Positions 26,022-35,941 of a stretch of DNA of 64,000 bases are shown here, piece after piece; position 1 is the stretch's first letter, and the number at the start of each line of letters is the position of its first letter. Position numbers and translations under genes: made by a program. The stretch covers positions 62,001 to 126,000 of the forward strand of contig CAWBEX010000007.1 of the NCBI GenBank assembly GCA_963787895.1. The letters are read 5' to 3'. Under the pieces are notes generated by a model. The model saw only the letters and a list, made by a program, of their open reading frames with translations. It searched no databases and was not told the origin of the DNA. The DNA comes from Anderseniella sp963787895 (GTDB lineage: Bacteria > Pseudomonadota > Alphaproteobacteria > Rhizobiales > Aestuariivirgaceae).

Positions 26022-26962
26022 CCGGTGCTTTTGTTCACAAGGTTGAGCAGCGGCTTGCCCGACTGATGATTCTTGATCTGCTGAAGGATGTAGGCGCAAA
26101 TTGCTTCCGGGTCCGTATCAGCCGCATTATGCGGCGTCAGCGTCACCTTGGGATGGGTCCACAACGGACTGATCGAGGGCAGGGGTTCAGTTTCAAACAC
26201 ATCCAGTGTTGCTGCGCCAAGCTCACCTGCATCAAGACTGGCGACTATGTCAGCTTCCACTTGCAGCTTGCCCCGCCCTGCATTGATGAGAACGGGTGCA
26301 CCCAGTGGCCCGTCACTCGATAGCTTGCGCAACAACGCACGGTTCAGGATGCCATTGGTTGCCGGTGTGTGCGGCAACAGGCACACAAGTATGTCGGTCT
26401 GGCCCAGAAATTCATCAAGCTCGTCCTGGCCGGCGTAGGCGGTGATGCCAGGGATGCTCTTGCGCGAGTTGCTCCAGCCGCTCACCTTGAACCCCATATG
26501 CGCCAGTTTGGCCGCAGCATCACGTCCCAGTTCGCCCAGTCCCATGATGCCTACCCGCATGGCCGAAGCAGCCCATTGCGGCCGGTTGTTCCAGATGCAT
26601 TTTGCCTGATCTTCATCAAGCAGGCGCTGTTGGCGATGATACATAAGTACGTGCAGGCACACATATTCGCTCATTCGCATCGTCAAGTCGGGGTCGACCA
26701 CTCGTACCAGTGGCACATCCGGCAGCGCGGGGTCACGCATGACATGATCCACGCCGGCCCCCAGCGAGAAAATCGCCTTGAGATTGGCAAAGCCAGCCAG
26801 TACTCCATCAGGCGGGAGCCACACAAGCGCATAGTCAACGCTTTCAGGCTCAACGGTATTGTTGTTCCACACGAAAACGTCGAGTTCTGGTGCCTGCTTG
26901 GCGAAGTGATCAAGCCATGGTTGCGTGTCCCAACGTGATATGATCAGTGCCAGACTTGTCAT
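26015..26962 (-). CDS. D-2-hydroxyacid dehydrogenase, GhrA-like (glyoxylate/hydroxypyruvate reductase A type)
   Basis: 315 residues. The NAD(P) fold is seen as GIMGLGELGRDAAAKLAHMG; the catalytic arginine lies in INAGRGKLQ, the glutamate in DVFETEPL and the histidine in VTLTPHNAA. GhrA enzymes reduce glyoxylate and hydroxypyruvate with NADPH. It starts one base after the stop of the ABC ATPase gene yejF, so it belongs to that transcript, although a metabolic link to peptide uptake is not clear. Confidence 0.87.
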   Translation of the reverse strand: MTSLALIISRWDTQPWLDHFAKQAPELDVFVWNNNTVEPESVDYALVWLPPDGVLAGFANLKAIFSLGAGVDHVMRDPALPDVPLVRVVDPDLTMRMSEYVCLHVLMYHRQQRLLDEDQAKCIWNNRPQWAASAMRVGIMGLGELGRDAAAKLAHMGFKVSGWSNSRKSIPGITAYAGQDELDEFLGQTDILVCLLPHTPATNGILNRALLRKLSSDGPLGAPVLINAGRGKLQVEADIVASLDAGELGAATLDVFETEPLPSISPLWTHPKVTLTPHNAADTDPEAICAYILQQIKNHQSGKPLLNLVNKSTGY

Positions 26963-26963
26963 G

Positions 26964-28598
26964 CTACTGCGCGATTCCGGCGTTTTTCTCCGCCTTCAGG
27001 TTGAAGGCCGCTGCCAGCAATGCCTTGGTGTAGTCTGTTGACGGTTTCTCGAATATCTGACGAGCCGGCCCCTGCTCGACGACGACCCCATTGCGCATGA
27101 CAACAACATCATTGGCCAGCGCGCGCACCACTTTAAGGTCGTGGCTGATGAACATGTATGCAAGATCGTGGTCCTCTTGCAGCTTGCGCAACAGGTCGAC
27201 GATCTGCGCCTGCACAGACATGTCGAGTGCACTGGTAGGTTCATCCAGCATCACAAATTTGGGTTCAAGGACCATGGCACGCGCAATGGCGATGCGCTGA
27301 CGCTGGCCGCCCGAAAATTCATGCGGATAGCGTTCCATTGCCTCCGCTGGAACAGCAACCTCTTCCAGCGCTTTCGCGACGCGTTCGGTGCGCTGGTCAT
27401 AGCTGAGTTCAGGTTGTTGGATTAGCAACCCTTCTTCAACAATCTGACGGATCGACATTCTGGGAGAAAGCGAGCCGTATGGGTCTTGAAACACGACCTG
27501 CATGTCCCGCCTGAGCGGGCGCATGTCACGTTCTGTCCTTCCGTCGATGCGATTGCCTAGATAGACGATCTCGCCTTGCGAACTGATCAGCCGCAGAAGT
27601 GCCAGACCCAGTGTTGTCTTGCCGGATCCGGATTCACCGACGATACCAAGTGTTTGCCCTGCGCGTACCGTCACGGAAACTTCGTTGCAAGCCTTGACGT
27701 AGCCCACGGTCTTGCGGAAGAAACCACGCTTGATCGGAAACCAGACCTTGAGATCCTTGCTCTGCAGGACAACGGGTGCCTTGTCATCTGCGGCAGGTGG
27801 TTTGCCCTTTGGTTCAGCCTCAAGAAGCATTTTTGTATAGGCATGCTTCGGATTGGCAAACAGCGTCTTTGAGGGGCCAGCCTCGACAATCTCGCCGTGC
27901 CGCATAACGCACACTGTATCAGATACATTGCGCACAATGCCCAAATCGTGGGTGATCAGTATGATCGCCATACCGAACTCTTTCTGCAGCTCGCGCAGAA
28001 GTTCGAGTATTTGCGCCTGAACGGTCACGTCCAGTGCCGTTGTCGGTTCGTCTGCAATAAGCAGTTCCGGGTTGTTGGCCAATGCCATGGCAATCATGAC
28101 ACGCTGGCGCTGCCCGCCTGACAGCTGGTGCGGATAGGCGCCGAGGCGTTCTTGCGCATCGCGAATGCCGACCTTGGCGAGTAATTCAAGCGTGCGCTCA
28201 CGGGCCTTTGCTTCGCCCATTCCCTGGTGAACTTCGAGTATCTCGCCGATCTGCCGCTCAATGGTGTGCAGCGGGTTGAGGGAGGTCATAGGCTCCTGGA
28301 AGATCATGGTGATGTCGTTGCCGCGCACCCGGCGAAGATCTTTCTCGTCATTGTCGAGCAGGTCTTCCCCCTTGAACATTACGGTGCCGGAAGGATGATG
28401 TGCGGCCGGGTACGGCAACAGCTTGAGAATGGACAAAGCTGTAACCGATTTGCCGGACCCGGATTCCCCCACCAGAGCCAGTGTTTCGCCACGATGAACG
28501 TCGAACGAAACCCCCTTGACTGCGTGCGTCACCTTTTCAGCCTGACGGAAGTCGACCGACAGATTTCTGACGCTCAGCATTGGCGTGTCAGGCTTCAT
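26964..28598 (-). CDS. yejF: Peptide/microcin C-type ABC transporter ATP-binding protein YejF (double ATPase)
   Basis: 544 residues with two complete ABC domains. Both have Walker A (GESGSGKS at about 42, GESGSGKT at about 325), signature motifs LSGGQRQRVMIA and FSGGQRQRIAIA, and Walker B LLIADEPTTALD and VMLDEPTSALD. It energises uptake by the YejB/YejE permeases. The start overlaps the yejE stop as ATGA. Its fused form is typical of Yej systems. Confidence 0.92.
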   Translation of the reverse strand: MKPDTPMLSVRNLSVDFRQAEKVTHAVKGVSFDVHRGETLALVGESGSGKSVTALSILKLLPYPAAHHPSGTVMFKGEDLLDNDEKDLRRVRGNDITMIFQEPMTSLNPLHTIERQIGEILEVHQGMGEAKARERTLELLAKVGIRDAQERLGAYPHQLSGGQRQRVMIAMALANNPELLIADEPTTALDVTVQAQILELLRELQKEFGMAIILITHDLGIVRNVSDTVCVMRHGEIVEAGPSKTLFANPKHAYTKMLLEAEPKGKPPAADDKAPVVLQSKDLKVWFPIKRGFFRKTVGYVKACNEVSVTVRAGQTLGIVGESGSGKTTLGLALLRLISSQGEIVYLGNRIDGRTERDMRPLRRDMQVVFQDPYGSLSPRMSIRQIVEEGLLIQQPELSYDQRTERVAKALEEVAVPAEAMERYPHEFSGGQRQRIAIARAMVLEPKFVMLDEPTSALDMSVQAQIVDLLRKLQEDHDLAYMFISHDLKVVRALANDVVVMRNGVVVEQGPARQIFEKPSTDYTKALLAAAFNLKAEKNAGIAQ

Positions 28599-29740
28599 GT
28601 AAATGTCTTCCGTGGATCAAATGCATCACGCACTGCCTCTCCGATGAATACCAGCAGTGACAGCATGACGGAAACGACGGCAAAGCCGGTTAGGCCTAGC
28701 CAGGGTGCCTGGAGATTGGCCTTGCCCTGGGCGAGAAGCTCTCCAAGCGAGGCTGACCCTGGCGGCAGGCCGAAACCGAGAAAGTCCAGTGCGGTCAGCG
28801 TGGTAACCGAGCCAGACAGGATGAACGGCATAAAAGTCACCGTTGCGACCATCGCATTGGGCAGCAAATGCTTGAACATGATCTTGCGGTCACTTAAGCC
28901 CAGCGCACGCGCTGCCCGGACATACTCGAAATTGCGCCCGCGAAGAAACTCTGCTCGCACAACGCCAACCAGCGCAGTCCATGAGAACAACAGCATGATG
29001 CCCAGCAGCAACCAGAAGTTTGGTGTCAGGAATGCTGCCAGGATAATCAGCAGGTAAAGCGTGGGGATTGACGTCCAGATCTCGATGAAGCGTTGGAACA
29101 ACAAGTCTATCCAACCACCGAAATAGCCCTGCACCGCTCCTGCTGCGACGCCCATCAAAGAGGAAAGCAGGGTAAGGATAAGGCCAAATAAAACCGAGAT
29201 GCGAAAACCGTAAATGAGGCGCGCAATGACATCGCGGCCCTGATCATCTGTGCCAAGCCAGTTCATGTTGCCGAATGTGCAATTAATGTCTTCCACGCCC
29301 TTCTCATAGCGGACGCAGGCTTCTTCTTTGCTCAAGGATATGGCAGGCGGTGATGGGGCAGGGCTCGGCAGTTCGTTGTTCACTGTCTGGTAACTGTAGC
29401 GGATAGCCGGCCAGATCATCCAGCCATTGTTGTTGACTTCCTCCTGGATGAAGGGGTCACGAAAGTCTGTGGTGGCGAGAAAGCCGCCAAACTTGGATTC
29501 TGGATACTGGTTGAATATCGGCAGCAGTATCTCGCCCTTGTAACTTGCAATGATCGGCCGGTCGTTGGAGATCAGCTCCGCACCCAGCGATGCAAAGAAC
29601 AGAAACAGGAAGATCCAGAACGACCAGTAGCCGCGCTTGTTGGCTTTGAACAGCGCAAGGCGGCGCTGGTTTATCCCTGACAAACGCGACGCTCTTGTCG
29701 GAGCAAGATCGATCTCGTCTACCTTGACTGGTGCATCCAT
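28595..29740 (-). CDS. yejE: Peptide/microcin C-type ABC transporter permease YejE
   Basis: 381 residues. A cytosolic N-terminus with NQRRLALFKANKRGYWSFW precedes the first membrane helix; a periplasmic segment of about 150 residues and five further helices follow. The permease loop EFLRGRNFEYVRAARALGLS contacts the ATPase. It pairs with YejB in an inner-membrane channel for peptides. It begins 3 bases after yejB ends and overlaps yejF. Confidence 0.92.
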   Translation of the reverse strand: MDAPVKVDEIDLAPTRASRLSGINQRRLALFKANKRGYWSFWIFLFLFFASLGAELISNDRPIIASYKGEILLPIFNQYPESKFGGFLATTDFRDPFIQEEVNNNGWMIWPAIRYSYQTVNNELPSPAPSPPAISLSKEEACVRYEKGVEDINCTFGNMNWLGTDDQGRDVIARLIYGFRISVLFGLILTLLSSLMGVAAGAVQGYFGGWIDLLFQRFIEIWTSIPTLYLLIILAAFLTPNFWLLLGIMLLFSWTALVGVVRAEFLRGRNFEYVRAARALGLSDRKIMFKHLLPNAMVATVTFMPFILSGSVTTLTALDFLGFGLPPGSASLGELLAQGKANLQAPWLGLTGFAVVSVMLSLLVFIGEAVRDAFDPRKTFT

Positions 29741-29743
29741 CGC

Positions 29744-30856
29744 CTACACCTGCCTTGATTCGAAATCGATGCGCGGATCTATCCAGGTGTAGATCAGGTC
29801 GGTTATCAGGTTCATCACAAGGCCCAACAGCGAGAAGATGTAGAGCGTGGCGAACACTACCGGGTAGTCGCGGTTGACTGCTGCCTCAAAGCCGAGCAGC
29901 CCTAATCCATCCAGGGAGAAAATCTGTTCGATCAGCAGCGAACCTGCGAAGAATGCACCGATAAAGGCTCCCGGAAAGCCTGCAATGACAATCAACATGG
30001 CATTGCGGAAAACATGACCGTACAGCACGCGGTTCTCTGTCAAACCCTTCGCTCGTGCCGTCATCACGTACTGTTTCTTGATCTCATCCAGGAACGAGTT
30101 CTTTGTCAGCAGCGTCATCGTGGCAAAGGATGAAACGGCCAGCGCGGTTAGCGGCAGTACAAGATGCCAGGCATAGTCAACAAACTTTTCCCACCAGGAC
30201 AGATCAGCAAAATTGTCTGACACCAGCCCTCGCAATGGAAAGATGTTCCAAAACGATCCCCCGGCGAACAGGACCACCAGCAGGATGGCAAACAGGAACG
30301 ACGGGATGGCATATCCGACAATGATCACGGCAGATGTCCAGACATCAAACTTCGAACCATCACGCACTGCCTTGGCTACGCCCAATGGAATGGAAATGGC
30401 GTAGGAGACGAAGGTGAGCCACAATCCCAGGGAAACTGAAACCGGCAGCTTTTCCTTTACCAGTTGCAGCACCGGCACATCGCGGAAGTAGCTCTGCCCA
30501 AAATTGAAAGTGGCATAGTTGCTCAGCATGATGAAAAAGCGCTCATGTGCAGGCTTGTCGAAACCGAATTGCACTTCAAGCTTCTTGATGAACTCGGGAT
30601 CAAGCCCCTGCGCACCTCGATATTTGAAGGTGCTTTCGCCCGCTCCAGCACCTGCGGCAGCTCCACCGCCTACCTCGCCGCCGCCAGAGCCTCCTCCGAT
30701 ACGTGCAGTGGCACCGACGTCAGTGCCCTGGAGCTGTGCAAGAACGCGCTCTACCGGGCCGCCCGGCGCAAACTGTATGATCGCAAACGAAATGAGCATG
30801 ATGCCGAACAGTGTCGGGATCATCAGTAGTAGCCGTTTGGCAATATAAGCGCCCAT
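29744..30856 (-). CDS. yejB: Peptide/microcin C-type ABC transporter permease YejB
   Basis: 370 residues with the N-terminal dipeptide-permease motif AKRLLLMIPTLFGIMLISF, then a large periplasmic loop and five more helices. The loop holds a glycine-rich insert (GGGSGGGEVGGGAAAGAGAG, about residues 54-73). The coupling loop is DEIKKQYVMTARAKGLTENR. It partners YejE. Its gene is 60 bases after the second yejA copy. Confidence 0.92.
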   Translation of the reverse strand: MGAYIAKRLLLMIPTLFGIMLISFAIIQFAPGGPVERVLAQLQGTDVGATARIGGGSGGGEVGGGAAAGAGAGESTFKYRGAQGLDPEFIKKLEVQFGFDKPAHERFFIMLSNYATFNFGQSYFRDVPVLQLVKEKLPVSVSLGLWLTFVSYAISIPLGVAKAVRDGSKFDVWTSAVIIVGYAIPSFLFAILLVVLFAGGSFWNIFPLRGLVSDNFADLSWWEKFVDYAWHLVLPLTALAVSSFATMTLLTKNSFLDEIKKQYVMTARAKGLTENRVLYGHVFRNAMLIVIAGFPGAFIGAFFAGSLLIEQIFSLDGLGLLGFEAAVNRDYPVVFATLYIFSLLGLVMNLITDLIYTWIDPRIDFESRQV

Positions 30857-30916
30857 GCATTTTTCCGGTCAGGTTGCTACCGCAGGTCTGCTCAAGGGCG
30901 GTAGACTGATTCGCCA

Positions 30917-32732
30917 CTAAGGACCACGCTTCACAGTAGCTTCCTTGGCAGCATCAATCCACCATGTGTCAAACACGCCGCGTCCGAACTGCGGCTTGGC
31001 TGGTGGTTTGCCAAAGATATTCCAATACACCATCCTGTGGTTGTCGTTGTACCACTGTGGCACCCAGAACTGTTCGGCGCGCAAGGTCCGGTCCAGCGCC
31101 CGCGCAGCTACGGTCAGCGATTGCCGGTCCTTGGCTTGGATAATTCTGTCGATCAGGGCGTCGACACCTGCGCTCTTGATGCCGGCCAGATTGTAGCTGC
31201 CCGGCGTATCGGCGGTGGTGGATCCGAAGAAGGCCCGCAGTTCCACGCCCGGCGTCTGTGACATGGAAAACCGCTGCGTCAGGATGTCGAAGTCGAAGTT
31301 CTTCAACCGTTCCTGATACTGCGCCGCCTCAACTTGCCGGATTGACGCGTCAATGCCGAGCAGTTTCAGATTGCGCACATAGGGCGCAATGACCCGCTCG
31401 AAGGTAGGCGAGAACATGAGGAACTCAATCGCCAGAGGCTCACCCTTGCTGTTTTGGCGGCCAGTGCCCTTTATGGCCCAACCTGATTCATCCAGCAGAT
31501 TTGCTGCCCTTGCCAGCAATTCTCTGTCTTGACCCTTACCGTTGGAAACAGGTGGTTCATAGGCTTCACTGAACACCGCTTCAGGCAGCTTGCCGCGCAG
31601 CAATTCGAGCAGTTGCAATTCATCTGCATCGGGCTTGCCTCTGGCGCGCATCGCCGAATTCTCGAAATATGACCCCGTGCGCTTGTAGGCATCAAAAAAC
31701 AGGTTCTTGTTTGTCCATTCAAAGTCGAAAGCCATGTCCAGAGCCGCGCGAACCCGCGTGTCAGCAAACTTGGGCCGGCGCATGTTGAGAAAGAACCCTT
31801 GCGCACCTGATGCACTCATATCAGGCATGGTCTCCTTGATCAGGCGCCCTTCGGTAACTGCCGGAATGTCGTAGCTGGTTGCCCAGTCCTTGGAGGTGAA
31901 CTCCTCACGCAAGTCGAGGTTGCCTGCCTTGATGGCCTCAAGCTCGGTCGTGCGGTCGCGAAAGTACAACAGCTTGATTTCATCAAAATTGTATCGGCCA
32001 CGGTTTACCGGCAAATCCTTTGCCCAATAGGCCTGGCGCCGTTCATAGGTGATAAAGCTGCCCTGTTTGTGATTTTTCACCCGGTAAGGACCTGATCCCA
32101 GTGGTGGCTCCAGCGTCGTCTTGGTGAAATCGTTCGCCTCGTAATAGGCCTTGGAGAAAATCGGCAGCACCGCCACGGTAAGTGGCAGGTCGCGAATGTT
32201 TTCGCCCTTGAAAGTGTAGGTGACACTATCTGGTGAATTCACCTTGCACGCCTCGACATCCTGAAGCGATATCTGGTAGCTGGGATGACCGTCCTTCTTG
32301 AGCAAGTTGAAACTGGCGCATACGTCTTCACCGGTCAGCTTGCTGTCGTCAGCGAATGTTGCGGCCGGATTGAGCGTAAAGCTCACGCTCTTCCTGTCTT
32401 CTGCCACTTCAGCGGTTTTTGCCACCAGTCCATACACCGCATCTGGTTCATCTTCATTACGCACCATCAAGGTGTCAAATAGCAGATCAAGCTTTTGCGC
32501 CGACTTCACCTTTCAGAATATAGCCATTGAGACTGTCGAATGTGATACGGCCTTCGGTTCCCAGCGTTACAATGCGGCCGCCCTTTGGTGCGTCAGGGTT
32601 CACGTACGGCAGGTGGGTGAAGTCTGCCGGCAGTGCAAGGTCGCCGAACGCCGACAGGCCGTGGCTTGGTTCTGCCTGGACAGCGTTGCTCAGCAAAAGC
32701 GAGCATGTGATGCCGATCAGCCACCTCTGCAT
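30917..32732 (-). pseudogene. yejA: Second YejA-like peptide-binding protein, interrupted by a frameshift at 32493-32496
   Basis: The N-terminal part (ATG 32732, signal peptide WLIGITCSLLLSNAVQA, then HGLSAFGDLALPADF) ends at a stop at 32487, just after FDSLNGYILKGEVGAKA. The remaining 520 residues continue in the next frame from LDLLFDTLMVRNEDEPDAVY to TVKRGP at 30917. Removing one A from a run of four (T-run 32493-32496 on the plus strand) restores a 605-residue extracellular solute-binding protein family 5 member, colinear with the neighbouring intact copy. Its ATG overlaps the stop of the first copy (TGATG). It could be a real decayed duplicate or a homopolymer sequencing error. Confidence 0.85.
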
Positions 32733-34591
32733 CAACTCTTGACCTTCGCAGCTTTGGCTTCATCGTACCACCATATGGCAGGAAAGCCGACGGAGAAGTC
32801 GGGTTGAACCTCCGGCCTCCCGAACCGGTTCCAATAGGCAACCCGTTCATATGGAATGTGCCACATGGGTACCACGTAGTGATTCCATAGCAGTGCCCGG
32901 TCCAGCGCCCTGGTTGAAGCCACAAGTTCTGCCCGGCTGGTTGCAAAGATTACCTTGTTGATCAACGCGTCGATGGCTTCATCCTTGATGCCGATGAGGT
33001 TGCGGCTGCCATCGCGGTCAGCTGACTCGGACCCCCAGAAATCGCGTTGCTCGTTGCCGGGCGATAGCGACTGACCCCAGCTTCCGACGATGCAGTCAAA
33101 GTCAAATGACTGGGTACGGCGCGTGTACTGGCTGTCGTCCACGGTGCGCACGGTGGCCTGAATGCCAAGGAGTTTGAGTTGCTGCGTGTAGGGTAGCACG
33201 ATGCGCTCGAACAACGGAGATACCAGCAGGAACTCTATGCTGAACGCTTCGCCCTTGTCGTTGCGCAAGACCCTGTCAGGGCCGACTTTCCAGCCCGCCT
33301 CCGACAACAACGTGGCGGCCATCCGCAGGTTGTTCCGCTTGTCCTTTGGGCTGGCATAGGTTGGGTTGGTGTATTCACTGGTGAAGACTTCAGGTGGCAG
33401 CTTGTCTTTCAGGGGCTCCAGAATGGCAAGCTCATCTGCTCCCGGCAAACCTGTTGCCGCCAGTTCCGAATTGGAAAAATAGCTGTTGGTGCGCACATAC
33501 TGGCCAAAGAACAGGTTCTCGTTGGCCCATTCAAAGTCAAAGGCAAAATTGAAAGCACGGCGTACGCGCGGATCTGAAAACTTTTCGCGCCGGGTGTTGA
33601 AGGCATACGACTGCATGCCTTCGGAATTCTTCAACCTGATCTCATCCCTGATTACGTCACCGCGCTGCACAGCTGGAAATTCGTAGCCGGTCGCCCAGTC
33701 TTTCGATGAACTTTCCAGGCGAAAATCGTAAAGGTCTCCCTTGAACCCTTCCAGAGCGACGGTGCTGTCGCGGTAGTACACCACCTGCAACTCGGCAAAA
33801 TTGGCGGTGCCGCGATTAACCGGAAGGTCCTTGCCCCAATAGTCTTCAACCAGCTCAAGATAAATGTAGTTGCCGGGCTTTACCTGTGAGATCCGGTAGG
33901 CTCCATTGCCAAGTGGTGGCTCAAGTGTCGTTTCCGTCAGCTTGCGGGTTTCTCCTTTGCTGTCCTTGCTGGTCCACCAGGCTTTGGACAAGACAGGCAG
34001 TTGCCCGACTATTTGCGGCAGCTCTCGGTTGCCCTTTTCAGAGAAATTGAACGTCACTTCATTTTCGCCGGTATTCTCGCCGGAAACGACATTCTTGTAG
34101 TAGAAATTGTAGGCGGGATGGGCCTCTTTCAGGGCGGTCATCGACCAAATCACATCTTCCGGCGTAACGGGTGACCCGTCATGGAACCTGGCTTCTTTCC
34201 GCAACCTGAAGGTGACCGAGGCATAATCTGGCGGATTCCTGACGGCTTCAGCAATCAGCCCATATTCTGACCCCGCCTCATCCAGCGCGCTGGTCATCAG
34301 CGTATCCACGGTTTGACCGACAATACCTGCTGCATTGCCCTTGAATGTGAACGGGTTGAGGCTGTCGAACGAACCGACGGCGGAAAGTCTGGCCCTTCCG
34401 CCCTTCGGTGCATCAGCATTTACGTAATCAAACGCTTCAAACCCAACTGGGTACTTCAGGTCGCCAAACAGCGACAAGCCGTGGTGCCATTGATCTTCGA
34501 CGGCATGTGCCGGTTGCATTGACTTTATGATTGGCAGTCCGGCAGTGCCGGCGGCGGCGGTCAGCTGAAGCAGCTTGCGGCGGTCGATCAA
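32732..34591 (-). CDS. yejA: YejA-like peptide-binding protein (solute-binding family 5), first copy
   Basis: 619 residues. A twin-arginine-like leader (MIDRRKLLQLTAAAGTAG, cleavage near AHA) is followed by the family 5 fold, with HGLSLFGDLKYPVGFEAFDY, FDSLNPFTFKGNAAG and NRGTANFAELQVVYYRDSTV. The start is a TTG at 34591 with GAGGACC upstream; no good ATG exists. It delivers peptides, or in some Rhizobiales peptidoglycan fragments, to YejBEF. It leads the operon yejA1-yejA2-yejB-yejE-yejF-ghrA-like. Confidence 0.9.
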   Translation of the reverse strand: MIDRRKLLQLTAAAGTAGLPIIKSMQPAHAVEDQWHHGLSLFGDLKYPVGFEAFDYVNADAPKGGRARLSAVGSFDSLNPFTFKGNAAGIVGQTVDTLMTSALDEAGSEYGLIAEAVRNPPDYASVTFRLRKEARFHDGSPVTPEDVIWSMTALKEAHPAYNFYYKNVVSGENTGENEVTFNFSEKGNRELPQIVGQLPVLSKAWWTSKDSKGETRKLTETTLEPPLGNGAYRISQVKPGNYIYLELVEDYWGKDLPVNRGTANFAELQVVYYRDSTVALEGFKGDLYDFRLESSSKDWATGYEFPAVQRGDVIRDEIRLKNSEGMQSYAFNTRREKFSDPRVRRAFNFAFDFEWANENLFFGQYVRTNSYFSNSELAATGLPGADELAILEPLKDKLPPEVFTSEYTNPTYASPKDKRNNLRMAATLLSEAGWKVGPDRVLRNDKGEAFSIEFLLVSPLFERIVLPYTQQLKLLGIQATVRTVDDSQYTRRTQSFDFDCIVGSWGQSLSPGNEQRDFWGSESADRDGSRNLIGIKDEAIDALINKVIFATSRAELVASTRALDRALLWNHYVVPMWHIPYERVAYWNRFGRPEVQPDFSVGFPAIWWYDEAKAAKVKS

Positions 34592-34670
34592 GGTCTGGTC
34601 CTCGCATTGTTTGTCTGGTTGCGCAGGTGCACAACCGCATGATCAAGTCTAGGTAGTTGGAGCACAAATG

Positions 34671-34697
34671 AAAACACCGGCAGTCGCCCGCCGGTGT
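34671..34697 (-). terminator. Terminator downstream of the tandem cytochrome c gene
   Basis: ACACCGGC and GCCGGTGT form an 8-bp perfect stem (34674-34681 with 34690-34697) over an 8-base loop, followed on the minus strand by TTTT. It lies 50 bases after the cytochrome stop at 34747. Confidence 0.78.
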
Positions 34698-34746
34698 GAA
34701 AACTTGGTAATCAATTTGTGATGGCCGCCAGTCGGCTTGCCGGACT

Positions 34747-35748
34747 CTATTGCGGATTGTCAGACAGCGTGCGCAGATAAGCGATCAGGTCCGCCCGTTT
34801 GCCATCGTCCTTGATGCCGCCGAAGGTCATTTTCGTGCCAGGAGCGAACTGCTTCGGGTTCGTGATAAAGCCGTTCAGGTTTTCCAGGGTCCATTTTTCG
34901 GACGACTTCGTCTTCAAGGCATCGTTATAGGAATAGTCGGAAACGCTGGCAATCTGCCTGTTTACGACATCCCAAAGATGCGGTCCAACTTTGTTGGGGC
35001 CACCTTTTTCACCTGAGTGGCAGGCCTTGCAGGCCCGGAATGCCGCTTCGCCCTTGGCAGCATCTCCACCAGTTGCTGTTGCGGTTTCAGCGGTCGTGGT
35101 CGCAGTTGCCGTGCTCTCTGCAGCTGGTGCAGCAGGTGCTGTTGCGGCTTCGGTGGTAGTTGCCGCCATTGCCGTGCCCTCTGCTGCAGGCGCAGCCTCA
35201 GCCACCGGCAGCGGAGCTGGGGTGGCGGACAAGGTGCGCAGATAGGCTAGCAGGTCTGCCCGCTTGGCATCGTCCTTCAAGCCGCCAAAGCCCATCTTGG
35301 TGCCCTTGAGGTAGCCTTTCGGGCTCTTCAGGAAGGCATCCAGGTTCTCAAAGCTCCAGTCTTCGGCATGGCGCTCCTTGAGGGCTGGAGAATACGCGTA
35401 GTTGTCCAGGTGTGCCTTCTTGGCCCCGACGATCCCGTAAAGATTGGGTCCAACCTTGTTGGCCCCGCCTTCTTCAGCCGTGTGGCAAGCTGCGCAGGCC
35501 CTGAAGTTTGTTTCGCCTTTGGCGGCGTCCGCTGATGCCATCAGACTGGCCAGAGACACAGCAGGTGCTGCGTCCTTTGCTGCAGTATCTGTTTCAGCTT
35601 CTGCAACTTCGATGTTGATGGCCGCTTCTTCCGGCTTCTCGGCGTGATAGATTGTGTCAGAAACGATATTGAGCCCCATAACAAAAAGCCCGGCACCCAG
35701 AACGGCGCCAGCAATTTTGTTGAACGTCATTGTGTCCATTCCGAACAT
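34747..35748 (-). CDS. Membrane-anchored cytochrome c with two c-type heme domains
   Basis: 333 residues. After an N-terminal anchor (KIAGAVLGAGLFVMGLNIVS) and an acidic spacer come two class I cytochrome c domains. The first has CAACH and the distal GTKMGFGGLKDDAKRADLLAY methionine region in two parts (TKMGFGG, KRADLLAYLRTLS); the second has CKACH and TKMTFGGIKDDGKRADLIAY likewise. They are joined by about 55 residues rich in Ala, Thr, Pro and Glu. Single-domain relatives (CycM type) carry electrons from the bc1 complex to the terminal oxidase. The start at 35748 has CGAGGG upstream. The duplicated form is unusual. Confidence 0.9.
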   Translation of the reverse strand: MFGMDTMTFNKIAGAVLGAGLFVMGLNIVSDTIYHAEKPEEAAINIEVAEAETDTAAKDAAPAVSLASLMASADAAKGETNFRACAACHTAEEGGANKVGPNLYGIVGAKKAHLDNYAYSPALKERHAEDWSFENLDAFLKSPKGYLKGTKMGFGGLKDDAKRADLLAYLRTLSATPAPLPVAEAAPAAEGTAMAATTTEAATAPAAPAAESTATATTTAETATATGGDAAKGEAAFRACKACHSGEKGGPNKVGPHLWDVVNRQIASVSDYSYNDALKTKSSEKWTLENLNGFITNPKQFAPGTKMTFGGIKDDGKRADLIAYLRTLSDNPQ

Positions 35749-35941
35749 GTGCACCCTCGAGATATTGTCTGTTCTGCCAGTATGTTGGTCCGGCGCAACA
35801 CCGGACTCTTGAAATCGCGCGGAAACTAGTTGTTTCTCATTTGCCGCGCAACACTTATAAGGCGGCAAGTGTCCATATGCCGCGCCGCCTGTGGATATGG
35901 TCACGATGAGACGTCAGGGTGCAACGGGGTAGTTTTTGCGA

